From: Galbula dea
Taxonomy: Eukaryota > Chordata > Aves > Piciformes > Galbulidae
Assembly: GCA_013399015.1 (NCBI GenBank)
Contig: VWZX01006417.1
Span: 237,614 to 301,613 of the forward strand
DNA: 64,000 bases
Direction of reading: 5' to 3'
Position 1 is the stretch's first letter, and each line of letters starts with the position of its first letter. Below the pieces are notes generated by a model that saw nothing but the letters and a program-made list of their open reading frames with translations, ran no database searches and was not told the origin of the DNA. The position numbers and the translations under genes were made by a program. Shown here piece after piece: positions 1 to 13,139 of this stretch.

Positions 1-94
1 CAATCACACACACCACCGCGCTCCGCTCCTTTCTCAAACGCTACCCCTCCCGCCCCCCCCTTCCTTCTCAAACTCCCATCCCCGCTCTGGTAGT

Positions 95-620
95 AGGCCT
101 AGGCCGCGGCGGGCGCGCCGTGATGGATGGCTGGCTGGCTGGGCTTGCTTGGCTGGTTGGGAGCGGGGTTTGAGTGACAGCGCTTACCTGGGTGCCAATC
201 TTCGTCACACTGACAAGCGGCTGCAGCAATCGGGACCCGCACCGCCGCGACACGCGTCACCGCGCACACGCGCGCACGGCCAATCGCCGGCCGCGCCGCT
301 CGGAGACGACACCACGCCGCGTCTCGCGCCTCATCAATATGCACCGCGTGGGGAGGTGGCGCGCGGCTCGCCCCGCCCACGGCCGCCATGGCGCCACCTC
401 CTCACGCCGGCGCTTCCCGGCTAGCGCTCATGAATATGGACGAAGTGGGCGGGAAAGCCCAAAGGCGGGCACCGCCGCGCCCCCCTCACAACGTGTCGGA
501 GGACGGGGGAGGTGGGAGAGACCGAGTGTCTCCGCAACGCACCCTGAGGCCTTTGCCGCTCTTCCTCCTCCTCAGCCGGGGCCCGCTTGGGGCCGTCAGG
601 GCTGAGGGGTGTATTGGGCT
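95..620 (-). promoter_or_regulatory. PKNOX1: CpG-island promoter, probably PKNOX1
   Basis: This is a dense CpG-rich stretch unlike the flanking DNA. It contains a CCAAT box (around 280-284), a GGGCGGGAAA Sp1/E2F-like motif (447-456) and several GGCGGG/CCCGCC boxes. A strong minus-strand splice donor (CAG|GTAAGC) sits at 188/187, so a 5' noncoding exon on the minus strand is likely. The gene assignment is inference only: in human, PKNOX1 follows NDUFV3 in the same orientation, which would put its promoter here, reading leftward out of the window. No PKNOX1 coding sequence is visible. It could instead be the promoter of another gene or a bidirectional promoter. Confidence 0.55.
188..260 (-). 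other. Putative 5' noncoding first exon with donor
   Basis: Reading the minus strand, the sequence ends in CAG followed by GTAAGC with the exon's last base at 188. The transcription start is unknown; 260 is an arbitrary upper limit inside the CpG island. No initiator codon followed by a convincing conserved peptide was found, which fits an untranslated first exon. Confidence 0.4.
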
Positions 621-660
621 GCCTGGGGCGTGGAGAGAGACTTGCGGTGCGTTTGTGTGT

Positions 661-930
661 CTCACGGAATCATTAAGGTTGGAAAAGACCTCCAAGATCA
701 TCAAGTCCAACCAGCGACCTAGCACCACCATGCCACTAAACCATGTCCCTCAGTATCACATCTTTATGCTTTTTAAACCCCTCCAGGGATGGTGACTCCA
801 CCACTGCCCTGGGCAGCCTGGGCCAATGCCTAACAACTCTTGCTGGGAAGAAATTGTTCCTAATATCCAACCTAAACCTCCTCTGGTGCAACTTGAGGCC
901 ATTTCCTTTTCTCCTCTCACTGGTAACTTG
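661..930 (-). repeat. CR1 LINE 3' fragment
   Basis: Antisense copy of the CR1 3' end: it starts with the tail complement (gaatcattaaggttggaa) and runs back through the 'ccctgggcagcctgggccaatgcc' block. Truncated at its 5' side, as is usual for CR1. Confidence 0.9.
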
Positions 931-3900
931 AGAGTTAACCTCTCCTGACTTGGCTGCCCACTGGGGCTGTGTGTCACCCCTGGCCTGGAGTCAGGTGCCC
1001 ACAGGGAGGGTGGCAGAAGCCACCTGAGGTGAGCAGGGATTCACCGCAGACCCCCCAGGGAAGCCCCGCGTTGGGGATCCTCCGTGGAGGCAGCTAGGGG
1101 GCACTGGTGGTTTTAACTGGAAGCCTTCCCGAAGGCTGTCCAGACCTATAGCCCAGAAACTCGGAGGGGATCTTCTCCTCTGCCCCACGTCATGGCACAG
1201 CTGCCTGGTGAAACAGCTCGGCAGATCCTTTGCCATGCTGTGACTCTGCATCCCCAAAAACTTGCTCCTGTCTTCCTCCAAAGCCTGGTTTCGCTGCATG
1301 CTCTGCATGAGGCTGGACCCTGCACTGCAACCACCGTATCTCCAGGACCTCAGAATCCTTCCCCAGAGGTCTTGCCGTGACCCCAAACAAGGGTGCTGGG
1401 TACAGATGTCTTTCTTTCACTGAAAAACACTGCTTCCTTTCTGCACTTGGAAGAAACCAGCACTATGCCAGCTCTTCCCTCATGATTTACCAGTTATATA
1501 TGTCCTGTTCCCCTAAACTGTTCTGCAGTAAAGAGCAGGAGAACTGGGGCAAGGTGGTTTCAGACAGACATGTGCCCATGTACCTTGTGGCTTAGCCATC
1601 CTGCTTCTGGGATATTTCAACAGTTTGTCTCCTGCAGATTGTGCTGTGCAAAAGGGCTTGAATGTACACCCTTTCCAGCCATGTCACTGAGATTATTTGT
1701 CATCTTTTCCTTGCTCCTCATTCTTAAGACATCTGAAAGATCGCCTTAGCAATCCCTCTCTTTGAGAGCAAAAGTTCTCAAGAGGGGGAAGAAGCTGATA
1801 CCCACAGAGCAAATCTCATCTGAGGAAGCTCAGCTCAAAACCAAAGCAGGTTTGGTTTCAGGTTTTGTAGCCCCTCTGCAGAACAGCAGCTGGGAATCTA
1901 CTAGACTACCCTGGACCCCAGTGAACTGGGAATGCCCTACATTTTTTTTTTTCCATGGTCCATCTCACTCTTGCTGCTGGCTTAACAGTAACAAACTGCC
2001 TAGTTTGCTTTATACAACACTTTCCTAGGCCAGGCCACTTAAAGAACATCTGGCTAATAGGCTGGCAATAGAAATTGCTGCTTAAATATTCCTGCAAGCC
2101 AGGTCTGCCTTCAGCCTTCTGAGCATAACTACTGTGTCAAGGCTCTTTTCAGCCAACACAGTTGCTCTCGGTCTTCAGGAATCTAGTCACTCTGAGCACA
2201 CTGCCACCATTTGTCTACTAACTAAACAGTCATTTCATCCTCTCCCTAGACTGCCTGGAGCCTTTACAAGAGTTCATTTTCCAGCCATTTTTTCCCTGTA
2301 CTGTGAAAACCATGTGGATGTCAGGCTTGTGAACAGAGGAAGAAGTTGTACATCTAGCAGAAAATGAACCATGCTAATCCAGCATGCTCAGAAGTCTGAA
2401 TAAGGTCTGAAAATTCCCATGAATGACTTACATGAACAAGTTTTTTGTCATTTTTCTTTAATATAGCTATTTTATTCACTAGAGTGTCCTTCTCCATGCC
2501 TGCTCTTGCACTGTTTAACACCACCTCACATAGAGTTCCTGTGGCCAGGCTGGCTTCTTCTACCACAAGTTTCATCTCTCATTACCCCTGACACACTCAT
2601 TAGTGACACATTCACTAAACAGTGCTTAACATTAACTGGTTCCCATGCCCAGACCTGCCTCTTCTTCAAATGGGATTTTCTCTGCAAACCCTTTGTTCTC
2701 CTTCTGCCTTGCCTGAACTTCTCTGGACAGGAGTTCACTGATTTCTTCTGAGAAAGCACAGTTTAAACTCAAACTAATTTAGTTTGTTTAATCTCTTTAC
2801 CCAGCCATCTTCAAAGCCTCTCCCAGCTTCATGTTTCCTTTCTCCTCCTGCTTCCCTTTGCTTTTCCTTCCTTTCCTGCCTGCCACTTTCTCCTCCACTG
2901 CTCCCCCCTCACACACAACAGGTGCAGAAATTCCTCCTCTGCTGTCTTCCCCTCACCCACGTAATCCCATCTCTTGGTCTGCTTTGTAATTAAGGTTACT
3001 CCATCCTTTACCCTCCTCAGCTTCTTATACTTTTCATGATTCCAATAAATGTTCTAACTCCCTTGATCTTAAAAGCCCTGAGTCCCCAGTCACCAGAATT
3101 AGGAAAGCCTGGTTCCCCACATGTTTCTGCCTCATGGTTTGTTAACTGTAGAATCTAAAGTGCAAGCTTGGACTGAAATCTCTCTCCAAGTTGTGATGTA
3201 CATAAAGCCTCTCTTTAGCAGTGGATCCTGCTGCCTAAAAGCAACCACTGCAGCCTCTCCATCTTTCAACATCTTCCCTGCTCCACCACTTATTTCCATG
3301 AAAGCTACAGAACTCAATTATTTTCACAGCTTTAATCCTAGGTTCAACTGTTATTAAACACCATGGCCACACCCCCAAAGATACCTGTACCTACATGACA
3401 CGACCATATAAACCTCATTCCCAGAAGAAAGTAACCTGAAAGTCATGTTTGATCTCACTTGTGCCTTCCAGCTGCCTCTCTCTCAACTCCCTGCTGCTGA
3501 ACGCTGTTGAGAGGTCCCTGCTTTTTCCATCTCAGCTTCAGCTCTCTCTGACACAGCCTCTGCAGGCTTGAAAGCTAAGCTTCACTTTTAAAATATCACA
3601 GCTGAAAGGACTCCAGGAGATGAACATTTAAGAAAAGCACAAAAAATGACAAGGCTTTTGAGAGAAGCCTGTGACATTTGGAAACTAGAAGGACCTGGGA
3701 AGAGAGGAGGAGCAGGGGAAAAGAGTGAAGAAGTAACAGAGACAAATGATTCAAAGCCTAACAGACAAAAAGGGAAAGGACAGACACCCTTTTCTTTCTT
3801 TTTTCTTTCTTTTTTACTAATTCCCAGACAAACTGTGTTGTCCCTTATCAGTTCTGCAAAAGGACAAGGGTCCAGTACACAGGGCAGAAGACAGCAATCA

Positions 3901-4160
3901 TGAGGGAATTCTCCAGACTACAGATTTTATGAACTGATGCAGTTTTTATGCCTTGAACTTCCCTTGCTATGGATGTGCTCCATTCAAGGCAATGGTCAGA
4001 AGGCTATGTTTTTTTTTCTAGGAAAGCAAAGGCTACATGCCAGGGTGAAAGCAGAATCATTTGAATAGTCTGTAACCAAACATTAGGTTCTGGAATACTT
4101 AGGCTTGTAACTGCAAATAACAGATTACTCAGATTCTTACACTTCTTTTGCATTGTATGT
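931..4160. other. Intergenic sequence, nothing recognised
   Basis: About 3.2 kb with no conserved open frame, RNA gene or recognisable repeat. Parts around 2780-3000 are pyrimidine-rich on the plus strand, and a CTTT-rich run lies at about 3790-3815. Short open frames here have no splice context or family resemblance. Confidence 0.6.
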
Positions 4161-4480
4161 ATAGAATCCTAGAAACATAGACTGGTCAGAGCTGGAAGGG
4201 ACCTTCAAGATCATCTAGTTCCAACCCTCCTGCCTGCCAGGGACACCTCCCACTAGATCAAGTTGCCCACAGCCCCAGCCAGCCTGGCCTTAACAGCTTC
4301 CAGGGATGGAGCTTCCACAGCCTCTCTGGGCAACCTGTTCCAGTGTCTCCCCACCCTCACAGTGAAGAACTTCCTCCTAATATCCAATCTAAATCTCCCC
4401 TCCTCTAGCTTGCATCCATTTCCCCTGGTTCTATCACTCCCTGACCTCCTAAACAGTCCCTCCCCAGCTTTCTTGTATTA
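4161..4480 (-). repeat. CR1 LINE 3' fragment
   Basis: Antisense CR1 tail beginning with gaatcctagaaacatagac and continuing through 'ggaagggaccttcaagatca' and the 'cagcctctctgggcaacctg' block. It belongs to the subfamily with the longer 'tgggaggtgtccctggcagg' segment, like the copies at 14341 and 61338. Confidence 0.9.
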
Positions 4481-6374
4481 AATACACTCAGTGAGTACAG
4501 CTCACTACTTAAAAGTGTGCACAAATATGTTGGTAAGGTCAGGACCTTACTTGGTTACTGAGAATAGTCCTGGCTATAGAAGAGCATTCCTCACAGCTGG
4601 ACCAAACACTAAGCTATGAATGTCCAACCTCCCCAAAAGAGAATAGCACTCTCCCAAATCTGTTCTCTGAACCACACTGCCAGTTGCCATTTAGTGAGAG
4701 TAGGATTGTGTAAAGGTATTGGAGAGTAAAACTGTATCCTCCACACAGCTGCTAGACAAATTAGGCTTACTCTGACAAGCTGTAGTGATTTCCAATTTGT
4801 GAATATTACAGCTGTGTGCATAATCTAACACTCAGATGCATACAACCTGATATTGTTCAGAAAAAGGAGGCTTGTGTACATAGGATCTCCTTCATAATTA
4901 AGCTTTCCAAGGGAACATCTAGCCAGAGGTGAAGGGAGGTGCCACCTTCCATGCAGGTGGCACTCATCTGTACTCCTAACTCACTGAATAAAGACTGTAA
5001 TTGCAGTGACAAGACTGGAACAATCTAAACAGAGCTTGGGTTCCCCCAGATCCCTATAAAAATCAGGTGAATCTTTAAGTGCTGGCCTCTTAACAATGGG
5101 AGGCCTCTGCAGCAAGCCAGTTTCTTCTCTGATCACCCCAAAGGAAGGAAGGAAGGATGTCAGAAGACATGTCAAGGGTTTCAGTGTCCTCTGGCTGTTC
5201 TGGAGAATGCTCCAGAAAGTGAGCTCTGTGTGCTCTGTTTGCAAGCACAGTCCAGGCACATCTGCAGCCACAGCCCAGGCACATCTGCAGCCACAGCCCA
5301 GCCACATCTGCATCCACATCTGCAGCCATAGGAAGAGCCTGGAAAAATTCTGGGACTTATTTTATAGTGGAGATGGCTTTTGAGATTTGAAAGCTGAAAT
5401 GAATGAGTTAACTCAGTCTAAATCAATGTCAAGCTTTGCATGAACTAGATCATGGAGATCTGTATAACTCAGCTGGAAACACTCCCTCTGCAGAAATCAT
5501 GAGCTGATGTCCCACAGGAGGACTTGGGCTTGGACCAAGAACTGGCACTGCAGTGCAGTAATACCACAAGGAATCTCTCTGTGGGGAGCAAGATGCTACT
5601 TTTTGGATAGGTTGGTACTGTCCTGTGGTTTCCCACCCTCCCTGTTCAGTAGAAAACTCAAGATACTCAAAGCCTCCTTCAAAAAAGGAAAGAGAAATGA
5701 GAAATGTCTCATTCAACATTTCTCTTGCTAAATCAAAGTGGAATTTCCAGAGCTGTACCTTAGCTGAATCACTAGCTGCATGCTCCTCACTCCATCTGTT
5801 TCTCTGCTTGAGTCACTGCCTTACCAACATCTTACCATGTTACTTGGAAAGAATTTGGAGTGATCTGGAGGATAAATCCTCAAAGCTCTACCAGATAATG
5901 TTCCCTCCTCGGTGTTCTGTAGTCCCATACTCTCCATGGCTCCCTTTCTGCTATCAGAGATGTTAAGGTCAACAGACTGCTAGTTAAAGAGCTTATCAGG
6001 AAAGTACAACTTCCACTGCAAAGCTCAAGTTGGAGCTGTGATGTAGAAACCCACTGCCACCTCTCCATGAGCAGTGCCTTGCCCTTGGGACCTGTGTGAG
6101 GAGTTCTGTGGTGAGAAGAACAAACATCTTCCACAACCCAACCTATGTGCTTCTTTTCCACTGGAAACAACCACAAGCAGATTACTTCCTGAGGGCAAAC
6201 TCTGCTTTTAATGGTGCCAAAAGTTGAGAGTATCTTGTTGTTGGACCACAAGGTTTCTTCCAAAATGTCTTACAAAGACATTTTCATTTACTTCATTGTG
6301 GAAGAGGGGGACAAAAACCAGGGCAAAGGGGCAGAAAAGCAGAGCAAGAATAGGGGTGGAATGGCTAATAGATA
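4481..6374. other. Intergenic sequence
   Basis: Apart from a small tandem repeat at 5251-5329, nothing recognisable was found. No frame shows codon conservation or splice structure. Confidence 0.55.
5251..5329. repeat. Short tandem repeat, about 23 bp unit
   Basis: Two near-identical copies of a unit containing 'cacatctgcagccacagccc', followed by degenerate partial copies (catctgcatccacatctgcag). It reads open in several frames because of its composition, not because it is coding. Confidence 0.75.
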
Positions 6375-6846
6375 TCATAGAATGGTCCAGGTTGGAAGGG
6401 ACCTTAAAGATCATCTAGCTCCAACCCCCCTGCCATGGGCAGGGATGCCACACACTAGACCAGGTTGCCCAGGGTCACATCCAGCCTGGCCTCGAACACT
6501 GCCAGGGATGGGGCAGCCACAACCTCTCTGGGCAACCTGTGCCAGTGCCTCACCCCCCTCTGGCTCAAGAACCTCCTAATCTCCAGTCTAAATCTCCCCT
6601 CCTTCAGCTTGTATCCATTCCCCCTTGTCCTGCTGCAATCTGAGCAGCTGAAAAGTCTCTCCCCTTCTATCTTGTAATCCCCCTGTAGGTACTGACAGGC
6701 TGCTAGAGGGTCCCCTCAGAGCCTTCTCTTTTCCAGCTTGAACAACCCCAACTCCTTCAGCCTATCCTTGCAGGGGAGGTGCTCCAGTCCACTGATCATC
6801 TTTGTGGCCCTCCAAGATACCCTCTCTATCCTCCTCTCCCAAGATA
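6375..6846 (-). repeat. CR1 LINE 3' fragment
   Basis: Antisense CR1 starting at the tail (atcatagaatggtccaggtt) and extending about 470 bp back into the ORF2 C-terminal region; the complement of 'cagcctggaaaagagaaggc' lies near 6720-6740. Confidence 0.9.
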
Positions 6847-8077
6847 TCTTGGTCTTTACCTTACAGAAAACCATGAGAGTATTTAGTATGAACCCCACCA
6901 TGGATGACTATGAATGCATCCATGTTATTCTGGGAATTGAGAAGCAGAAAGTGAAACCAACTGAAAGAAAAGGAAACCAGAGAGACTAGTTTAAGCTAAT
7001 CCAGAGCAGGGGCTAGATCCAACTCTTGCAGAAGCCAGTGGAACAATTCCCAGCAGCTTGAATGGGGTTGGAATTCAGCAAAGTGAAATGGAGACAAAAT
7101 AACCAGGAAACATTCATGAGAGGTTCTCAAACCCTGGTCTAGAGAGCACTTTCTCCAGCCCATGGAGATCTGACTCTTCCTCTTCACTACTCATTTACTT
7201 CCAGCTGCTTTGATGGGTTTCTGCATTTTGGAGCCTGGAAGAACCCAGAGGCACTGGTAAGAGGGCAGGAGAAGAGCTGCTCAGCCAGCCTGCTCCCCAC
7301 ACCACTTTGCACATGGAAGAGGCAAGAATTCAACCTGCTGAGCAAACAGAGGGGGAAAACAGTAAAGAAAGGGTTACCTGAAGGAGCAGAAGGCCATGAA
7401 GAAGAAAGGATTAGGTGGCCTTCCTCGAGGATTAGGTGCTCTGCTGCCTAACACAAGTGGCTAGCCAGGCACCTGAGCTCCTAGCAGAAAGCCAAAGGAG
7501 AGCTGAGCTCCACACACAGTCTGCACTGAGCTAAAAGCAAATAGGAAATGCCAAGGGCAGAGGTGTTCCACAAACATTCCCCTTCTCATCTCCCTCTCTG
7601 CCAAGAGGGGATTTGTGGAAACCCTCATGCACACCCACCCCTGGGCTGAAAGCAGACCAGCTTGTCCCTGATGTGCACACTGCAGGGCTTACACCACAGC
7701 CTCCAGGCCCACAGCCACACTGCCATTCCAGGTGGGACACATCCTCCTCCCCTCACATCTAGCTGAAGCCCTTTCTCTTTTGAAGCCCTTCCTCTTTCCT
7801 CTATCTGGACCAAGCTCTGGATCAGCTGATGGTTGATGTTAGGGTCAGCATTCCTAAATTAAAGCTTTCAGGCTCCTCCCCATCAGCTAACTGCTGCCAC
7901 ACACTGCTTCCCACTGATGGGACCTTGGTAAAGTTCTCCAGCAGACCTTGTTCTGCTGACCAAGATCTGTTCAGACTAAAGGAGTAACCCTGCTCCAGTG
8001 AGCAGCACACTCACCAGGAAAAGGGAAGACCTAGCTCCCAGCTCACAGCACCAACCAACAGCCACCACAGTCACAGA
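6847..8077. other. Intergenic sequence, nothing recognised
   Basis: About 1.2 kb without recognisable gene, RNA or repeat. Confidence 0.5.
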
Positions 8078-8136
8078 AGCACAGAATCATCGAGGTTGGA
8101 AGAGACCTCTAAGATCATCAAGTCCAACCACAGTCA
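8078..8136 (-). repeat. CR1 LINE tail stub
   Basis: Only about 60 bp of the antisense CR1 3' terminus (agaatcatcgaggttggaag and 'tcatcaagtccaacca'). A severely 5'-truncated insertion. Confidence 0.8.
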
Positions 8137-8288
8137 GGAACCAGTCATCCTGGCTTGCTTTTCTTCTCTTACCCAAGGAATCTGGAGCCCCAGGGAAGAA
8201 AGCTATGAGCAATTAGTTCCCTTTTACCTTTATTGTTTTAAATCTAGTAAGTGAAGTTCATGTAGATTGCACCTCTTTCCTAACAAGC

Positions 8289-8518
8289 TCAGGTTGGATG
8301 TTAGGAGGAGGTTCTTCCCCCAGAGAGTGGTGGAGCATTGGAACAGGCTCCCCAGGGATGCACTCATGGCACCAACTCCCCTGGAATTCCAGAAGCATCT
8401 GGACAATGCTCTCAGATACCTGGGGTGACTTTGGGGTTACCCTGTGCATGGAGTTGGACTGGATGATCCTTGTGGGTCCTTTCCAGCTCAGGACATTCTG
8501 TGATTGTGTGAATAATCT
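8289..8518 (+). repeat. CR1 LINE 3' fragment, divergent subfamily
   Basis: Sense copy with 'aggttggatgttaggaggag' and 'gttggactggatgatccttg'. The internal block 'ggggtgactttggggttacc' differs from the other copies in the window, indicating another subfamily. Confidence 0.8.
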
Positions 8519-8729
8519 GAATATTTTGGTAGCTTTACTTGTATAAATACAGCACTGAACAGGGTCAGCAAGAATCAGCAGAGGACTTTCATGAAGTGCC
8601 AGAACCAATATTGCTCATGTGCATAGAAAGCAAGAGTCAGCACTGCAGCCCACCCCATAACCAACCCATACCCTCCACAGGTACTTTACAGTAGCAGTTC
8701 CCAAACCATCCAGCTGTGGTCCTGAGGGC

Positions 8730-8803
8730 CATGGTGGTGCTAGGCTGATGGTTGGACTTGATGACCTTAGAGGTCTCCTCCAACCTTCATGGTTCTGTGA
8801 CAA
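8730..8803 (+). repeat. CR1 LINE tail stub
   Basis: Sense 3' terminus: 'atggtggtgctaggctgatg', 'ttggacttgatgaccttaga' and 'ggttctgtga'. Confidence 0.8.
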
Positions 8804-11800
8804 ACTGTGCTTGTCATTGAGAGGTGACTCTTGCTCTGCTCCCTCACCACCCAGGGACTTACAGCTCAGCTCTCCCCAGGCTTTGCTTCCCTCAAGCCTT
8901 CTGAGTGCTGCCACTGAACCCTGCCAGTTCTGGGCTTCTGTTCTGCACTGCCTTCTCCAATTCTCTTCTAAAAATGATCATGCTTCTGCCTTCTCCAGCC
9001 ACACAGGAATCAAGCAGCTGCATCCAAGCCAGCCCCTTGGCCCCAGTATGATATTCCACAGACACAATGTGTGCCTATTTTGGATCTCCTCCTTCATTAC
9101 TCACCTTTACTTCAGTCAGACCTAGGAAAACAATCCCTAAACATCCAGGGCAGTATTCTTTTCTTCCTCAGTACTATTTCAAAGCACTTCTTGCATCCGG
9201 AGGATGCTGCCAGTCCTCTGACATATTCCCTGGCTGCAGAATCTCCACAGGCAGCAGGTAGCTGAACTCCCAGTGCTGCACAGTTGGCTCAAGAGACTGC
9301 ATTTGCAGCAGAGAGAGTCAATTCTACCTGCTTCTAGAGACTGGAGCCTGCTTTTTTGTCTTTTCAAAACTCAAGAGCAAAGTTTTACATTAGCAAAGGT
9401 TTGCTGCTTTCTGGGTTTTTTTTTACCCCAATTAATATAATATAAGCTGCATGTAGACAGGATCTGTGCTGACTCCCAATTCCAGCTGCTCCCCTAGCAG
9501 AGCACGTAGGGGTAGGATGCTACTGATAAACATGACAAAAAGAAGGCTTCCAGAACTCTCATTTTCCTGTCCTACCTAGCCCCAGCCTTGCCCCTATCTC
9601 ATATTCCAGCTCAGTTTTGTATCAGCAGCTCCAGTGCTGACAATCCCTTTCCTCAATGGGAATATCAGAGCCACAGCCACTGCCAGAATCTCTTGGCAAA
9701 GCAAGTGCTCTCTGAGTCAGAGCCTCATGCCATTACAGGGGCTGCAACAGCTGCAGCAGTCAGACATCTGCAAGCCATTGGAACATTTTATGATGAATAA
9801 AAACTATCCATTACATAGACCTATACATTCTATATTAACCCTAATACTTATTCAGTTACACTAACAATAACCTTTTCCCTCTGCCTGCTGTAAACTTCTT
9901 TGGCTACAGCATGTGTTAACAGAGATACTTAAGAGCTCCAGTCCATGGTGGAGCAGTCCCTCTGTACCTAACTCATTCTAACCTATTGAAACACAAATTG
10001 GGATGATGGAAAGAAAGAAAGAGAGACCAAAGGCATAAAACTTCATACCCTGCACAAGGAATTGGATGAGATGGAAAGGATACAAACCAATGAGGAATGC
10101 AGGGGAAGAACAAAACCATGAACTCCCAATATCCACTGATGGGATTTGATTGTGACATGCATGGATCTCAAAGCCACTCAGATGTCCCCAGCCTGCAACC
10201 TGATCTTCTCAACACCATAGCCAAGATCTGACATCTAAAATAAAGTCAGAACAGGGAAGATGGGGTAGTAAGGCTGATGGAAAAAGAAAGAGGAGTTGGG
10301 AGCAGTTAGGAGCCTTTAAAATAATCATGATAACAAAGAAACATAAATGTGGTTTCATGAAGGAAATACAGAGATGGCCACAAATCACCAAGCCAGCCCT
10401 TCAGGACATGACATTCCTCAGGCAAGCTGCTGAGCCTGCTCAACAGAAGTAGGTGTAAAATACACTCTCCAGCTCAAGGATAGAGTCCCATATGTGATTC
10501 CCTGCCAGTAAAAGTCTTCTACATGCACAGATCCAACAGTAAATGTCAGCTGGGCAACACATCCCTGTGAGATTCCCTAGAAGAGCTTGAAAGAGAGAAG
10601 GCAAAAGCCTGGTGTGACAGAAATCATCACCACTTTTCCATGAGGTTCATCCAGAGCCAGGATTTGACTAGCAACCCCCATGCATGTCATTGCTATTTCA
10701 TGGTCCTTCACCACCTATCATTTGAAAACTCTTTTTGGAGCCTCAGGAAAACATCTCTATTGCTTCCCATTCATTTTTAACTCTGTGTTTCATGTGTCAG
10801 TTTAGTGCCCTTCCTCATCCCAGGCTCACTTTGGAAGCAGACTGTCAATGAACTTGCACTTCTACACTCAGTTAAATGTGTGGGTTTAGTAAGCTCCAAA
10901 AGAGTGCAGGTTTTAACTAAGAAGCAGCTACCTAAACAGTCTTACAGTTAGAGAAGTGACTTTTAGGAAAGGTTTTCTCTTCTTGACCTGGTTCCTCTGG
11001 GCAGTCAGAGGCCAAACTCTGTCTTTCACTGGCAAGCCACCTTTCTTGCTTGTGCTGGCTTTAACCTTTCCATGCAAACCATCCACATACTAAAAATGAA
11101 AAAGAAAATCCCAATAAGGTTCCAAACAGTTCATTTCAAAGGGATTCAAAAGGTTGGACTTGATGATCTTAAGGATTCTGTGGTTCTGTGTCTACTAGAG
11201 ATATATATATATATATTTTTAAGACTCAGAGGAACATTCACTTCCAGGGCTAAAACCCTACCAAACTTTAAACCACCTTTAAAATGATTCTTTTCATATT
11301 TTAATACTTCAGCTGATTATTTTAATCATTTTAAAAATGATTATTTCAAAGGCTTCTAACCACTCACAACTCCTCTTTCTTTTCCCACAATGCCACTGAT
11401 GACTGGGATGCTTCCCTGGACACAACCAAATCCCCATGGACAATTGGTGGAACACTCACCTCCTGCTTTAATAAACCCCTCAAACCCTAGCAACTCAAAC
11501 AATCATCATGAAGAAGGGAAAGCAATCCTGCCCCTCCTGATTGCAGAGATAACTTACCCAGCCTGGGGTGACCCAATGATGTCTGGCTAAGGCAGCAGCC
11601 AGCCAGCTGTCTCCTTGCTGCTGCTCCTGCCTTTTCCCATGCTCCAGCAGAGTGGAGCAGAGCAGCCTGGCCAAGCTGCAGAGTGGCTCTGGAGTCAAAG
11701 GGCAAGAGGGGAGCTTAGAATAAACACGTTGTTGTCACTCCCTTGCTTGAAGTGCTGCCAAATCTCTTCCCATTAGCACACAGAAAACCAAGGAGGATCA

Positions 11801-13139
11801 CGAAGCCCCGAGGCTGAAGCAGCTGGGATCTTGTAGTTGTTACCTGAAATCTTAGCATCTCCCCCCACTCCCCTCCAAAAAAAATGAGCTTCCCCACTCC
11901 TCAAGGCTATGTGGAAAATCTCAGAAAACACAATCATAAAAGTAGGGCTAACAGCAAGGAAAAGAACTCCCCATGATGGCTTGCTTTAGTTCTCTTTCTT
12001 TTATAGGCACCTGAAACAGGCAGGGGTGGAGAGGGGCAAGAGGATGGCTTGGTCTTTCTCAAGGCTTTCAAACCTGCTGCTTTCCCAAGGCTGTGCAGAA
12101 GTCATTGACTCTAGAGGTAAATCCTAAAGGTGTTCAGAGAGGGAGGAAGACTAGGAAGGTAAGCAGCTCAGGGCCCAGCAAGAGCTAAGCAGCTGGAGGA
12201 AAAGGAGACTGGTTGATTTGGATCTGCCCAACTGCAACCTTCAGGTAGAGCACTGATGTTCCTTCCCTGGACAACAGCTTGGAAATGGTTCTTCTGCAAG
12301 GACTTGAGAGGAAAAAAAAAAAGCTCCTTCTCCATATCCAGCCACCAAGAAAAAAAAAAAGGAGTTGAAAAACACTGAATCCTTATGGCTAACAGGAGGG
12401 TGATAGAAAAGATGGAGCTTATTGACTGGTGTCCAGAGACAACAACCTGGTATGAATTCCAGCACCACTCCACTTCCCAGCAGCTGGATTTCTCACCAGG
12501 GTGGATTGCTGCTTTTGGACACCTCCCCAGTTTTTCCTGTCTGTTAACAGTCTTCCACTAGTTAAGGATTTGGAACAGTTGTAAAGCTTTTTTGTAGCTA
12601 AATGGCCTTGCCATTGCCTGAATGCAAGTCCAAAAGTGCTGGCATTGCTGCTCAGACTATCTGAAAGTCTATTTTTCTCATGCTGGTAAGAAGCATGAGG
12701 TCTCCTGGGAGAACCTCAGCTGGCTCAGAGCTTCTCAACAATGTGTGTGCTCCACACAGGAGATGGAAGGGATAAAAAAAAGATCTTTCTCATTTTTTCC
12801 CCCAAGTTTTGATTCTGAGTTGCTTGCTAAAGAGACAGGATACACAAAGAGAAAGCTGGGACCACTAACTCCTCAGCTGTAAAGGGAGGGGGAGAACCCA
12901 AGACAGAAGGGGAATTGCCAATGGTTACACAGGCAGCCAGGGCTCTCCCAGGTGATCCAGAGTCAGGCCAATACCTGAGTCACAAGGACCCTCCTTGATC
13001 TCAACTCCTGCATTAGCCTTCTGGGTTCTGAAGTTCTTTCCAGCTCCCCTCACACTTCTGCCAGCTCTCAAACAATAGAACACAGCTCACTTCCAGGGAC
13101 ACCCCAGGAGAGTTTGGGAAACAGCAATACTCAGTGACC
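8804..13139. other. Intergenic sequence
   Basis: About 4.3 kb with no recognised gene. It contains a very short CR1 tail (about 11150-11195) and a (TA) run at about 11202-11216. Two A-runs flank 12310-12360. Confidence 0.5.
11150..11195 (+). repeat. CR1 LINE tail remnant
   Basis: The match is limited to 'ggttggacttgatgatctta' followed by 'attctgtggttctgtg', the CR1 3' terminus with its short tail repeat. Confidence 0.6.
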
